This document shows, piece after piece, positions 5,094 to 5,882 of a stretch of DNA of 5,882 bases; within the stretch, counting starts at the first letter, position 1, and the number at the start of each line of letters is the position of its first letter. The stretch lies in assembly GCA_030615475.1 (NCBI GenBank), contig JAUWZF010000078.1, positions 1 to 5,882 of the forward strand, in the 5' to 3' direction. The notes under the pieces were generated by a model, which ran no database searches, was not told the DNA's origin, and saw only the letters and a list, made by a program, of their open reading frames with translations. Both the position numbers and the translations under genes were made by a program. The stretch is from Dehalococcoidales bacterium. Its GTDB lineage: Bacteria > Chloroflexota > Dehalococcoidia > Dehalococcoidales > RBG-16-60-22.

Positions 5094-5882
5094 CTATATG
5101 CCGAGCAACCGGCGCGCATTACCGGATAAAACCATATTTTTCTCTTCTTCCGGCAGGCCTGCGGAATCGATTTCATCGAGCAGCCGACTCTGCGGCATCA
5201 GGGGATAATCGCTGCCGAAGAGAATCCTGTCGGCGCCGACGAGTCGGCTGACCTGACGGTATATCTCGGGGCGATAGAGAAAAGGCGACGCGGCAGTATC
5301 GAAATAAACGTTTTCCATAGCCTCCCGCACCTCCGGTATCAGGTCATAGAAAGGCAGGCCGCCGCCCCAGTGGGCACAGACCACAGGTAAATTGGGGAAA
5401 TTCGCGATGAACGGGTAGAGCATATCCGGCGTGGCTTTTCCCTTGCCGGGGTACATATGGCCCACCGGCTCGGAGGCATGCGTCAGCAGAATCAGCCTGT
5501 GCTGTCGCAACACCTCGACAAAAGGCTCCATGGCCTCTTTCCGGGTGAAGTCGGCCGACTGCATATCGGGTCTGAGCTCGCCGACTCCCTTGATGCCCGC
5601 CCGGGCGCAGCGCTCGATTTCAGCCAGAGAAGCCCTGCCTGCGTAATCTTGAACGGCACAGAAGCCGACCAGGCGTTTCGGGTAGCGGGCGACCGACTCC
5701 AGGATATAGTCGTTGGTTTCCACGCACAGTTCGTGCGTGCCCCAGCCGTAATTGACGATGACCGAAATATCCACGCCGTCCCGGTTCATGCTCTCGATGA
5801 GGTCTTCGGCAGTGGCGATTCTGGCTTTATCATCCGAGTATATCTGGGCGAAAGCGGGGTCGATATCCACACAACGGCTGCG
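5094..5882 (-). CDS. Metal-dependent amidohydrolase (Amidohydro_2 family), 5' end outside the window
   Basis: TIM-barrel hydrolase or decarboxylase of the amidohydrolase-2 group (the family with aminocarboxymuconate-semialdehyde decarboxylase-like enzymes); the substrate cannot be told. Visible motifs, numbered from the GTG at 5870: GVGELRP (95-101), LTHASEP with H131, VCAHWGGGLPFY with H167, NVYFDTAASP (187-196), and ILFGSDYPL with catalytic-type D221. It ends NARRLLGI, the usual C-terminal signature. The expected N-terminal H-x-H metal motif near a protein start such as IDxHTH is missing, and the frame stays open to the window edge. The real start is therefore almost certainly beyond 5882, and the GTG at 5870 is an internal valine codon. 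It is followed at 8 bp by thpR. Confidence 0.9.
   Translation of the reverse strand, partial: RSRCVDIDPAFAQIYSDDKARIATAEDLIESMNRDGVDISVIVNYGWGTHELCVETNDYILESVARYPKRLVGFCAVQDYAGRASLAEIERCARAGIKGVGELRPDMQSADFTRKEAMEPFVEVLRQHRLILLTHASEPVGHMYPGKGKATPDMLYPFIANFPNLPVVCAHWGGGLPFYDLIPEVREAMENVYFDTAASPFLYRPEIYRQVSRLVGADRILFGSDYPLMPQSRLLDEIDSAGLPEEEKNMVLSGNARRLLGI

Noticed and set aside
4576..5208. 210-codon plus-strand frame antisense to thpR and the amidohydrolase
   Set aside because: It lies opposite two genes with full family motifs, and its composition is that of a shadow frame.

Overview
This 5.9 kb window has a medium GC content, and every gene I can support lies on the minus strand, so transcription runs from high to low coordinates. 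Protein style and gene content suggest an uncultured or anaerobic Chloroflexota, most likely class Dehalococcoidia. The clues are an amidohydrolase of a type common there, a long-form hibernation factor next to comF, and small lineage-specific membrane proteins. This placement rests on general resemblance only; there is no rRNA or other marker gene here.

Layout in transcription order. (1) 5882-4507: a metal-dependent amidohydrolase cut by the window edge, then, 8 bp later, the RNA 2',3'-cyclic phosphodiesterase gene thpR. (2) 4364-3342: an orphan response regulator with receiver and HD-GYP domains, preceded by an inverted repeat and closed by a clear intrinsic terminator at about 3245-3292. 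(3) 3126-1579: a strong sigma70-type promoter (3168-3197) drives a 70-residue zinc-ribbon protein, comF and long-form hpf. (4) 1520-24: a second near-consensus promoter (1545-1572) drives an unrecognised membrane-anchored protein, two very small membrane proteins (58 and 84 residues) and an ogt-type DNA alkyltransferase.

Functionally, the window mixes housekeeping stress functions (ribosome hibernation, alkylation repair, RNA end processing) with a c-di-GMP-type signalling output and an uncharacterised membrane module. I see no mobile element, CRISPR array, tRNA, rRNA or toxin-antitoxin pair, and no clear new defence or biosynthetic system. The least explained part is the three-gene membrane module at 552-1520. 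The 58-residue gene at 810-986 is easy to miss because of its size. The HD-GYP protein has lost the signature GYP residues while keeping its metal-binding histidines and aspartates.
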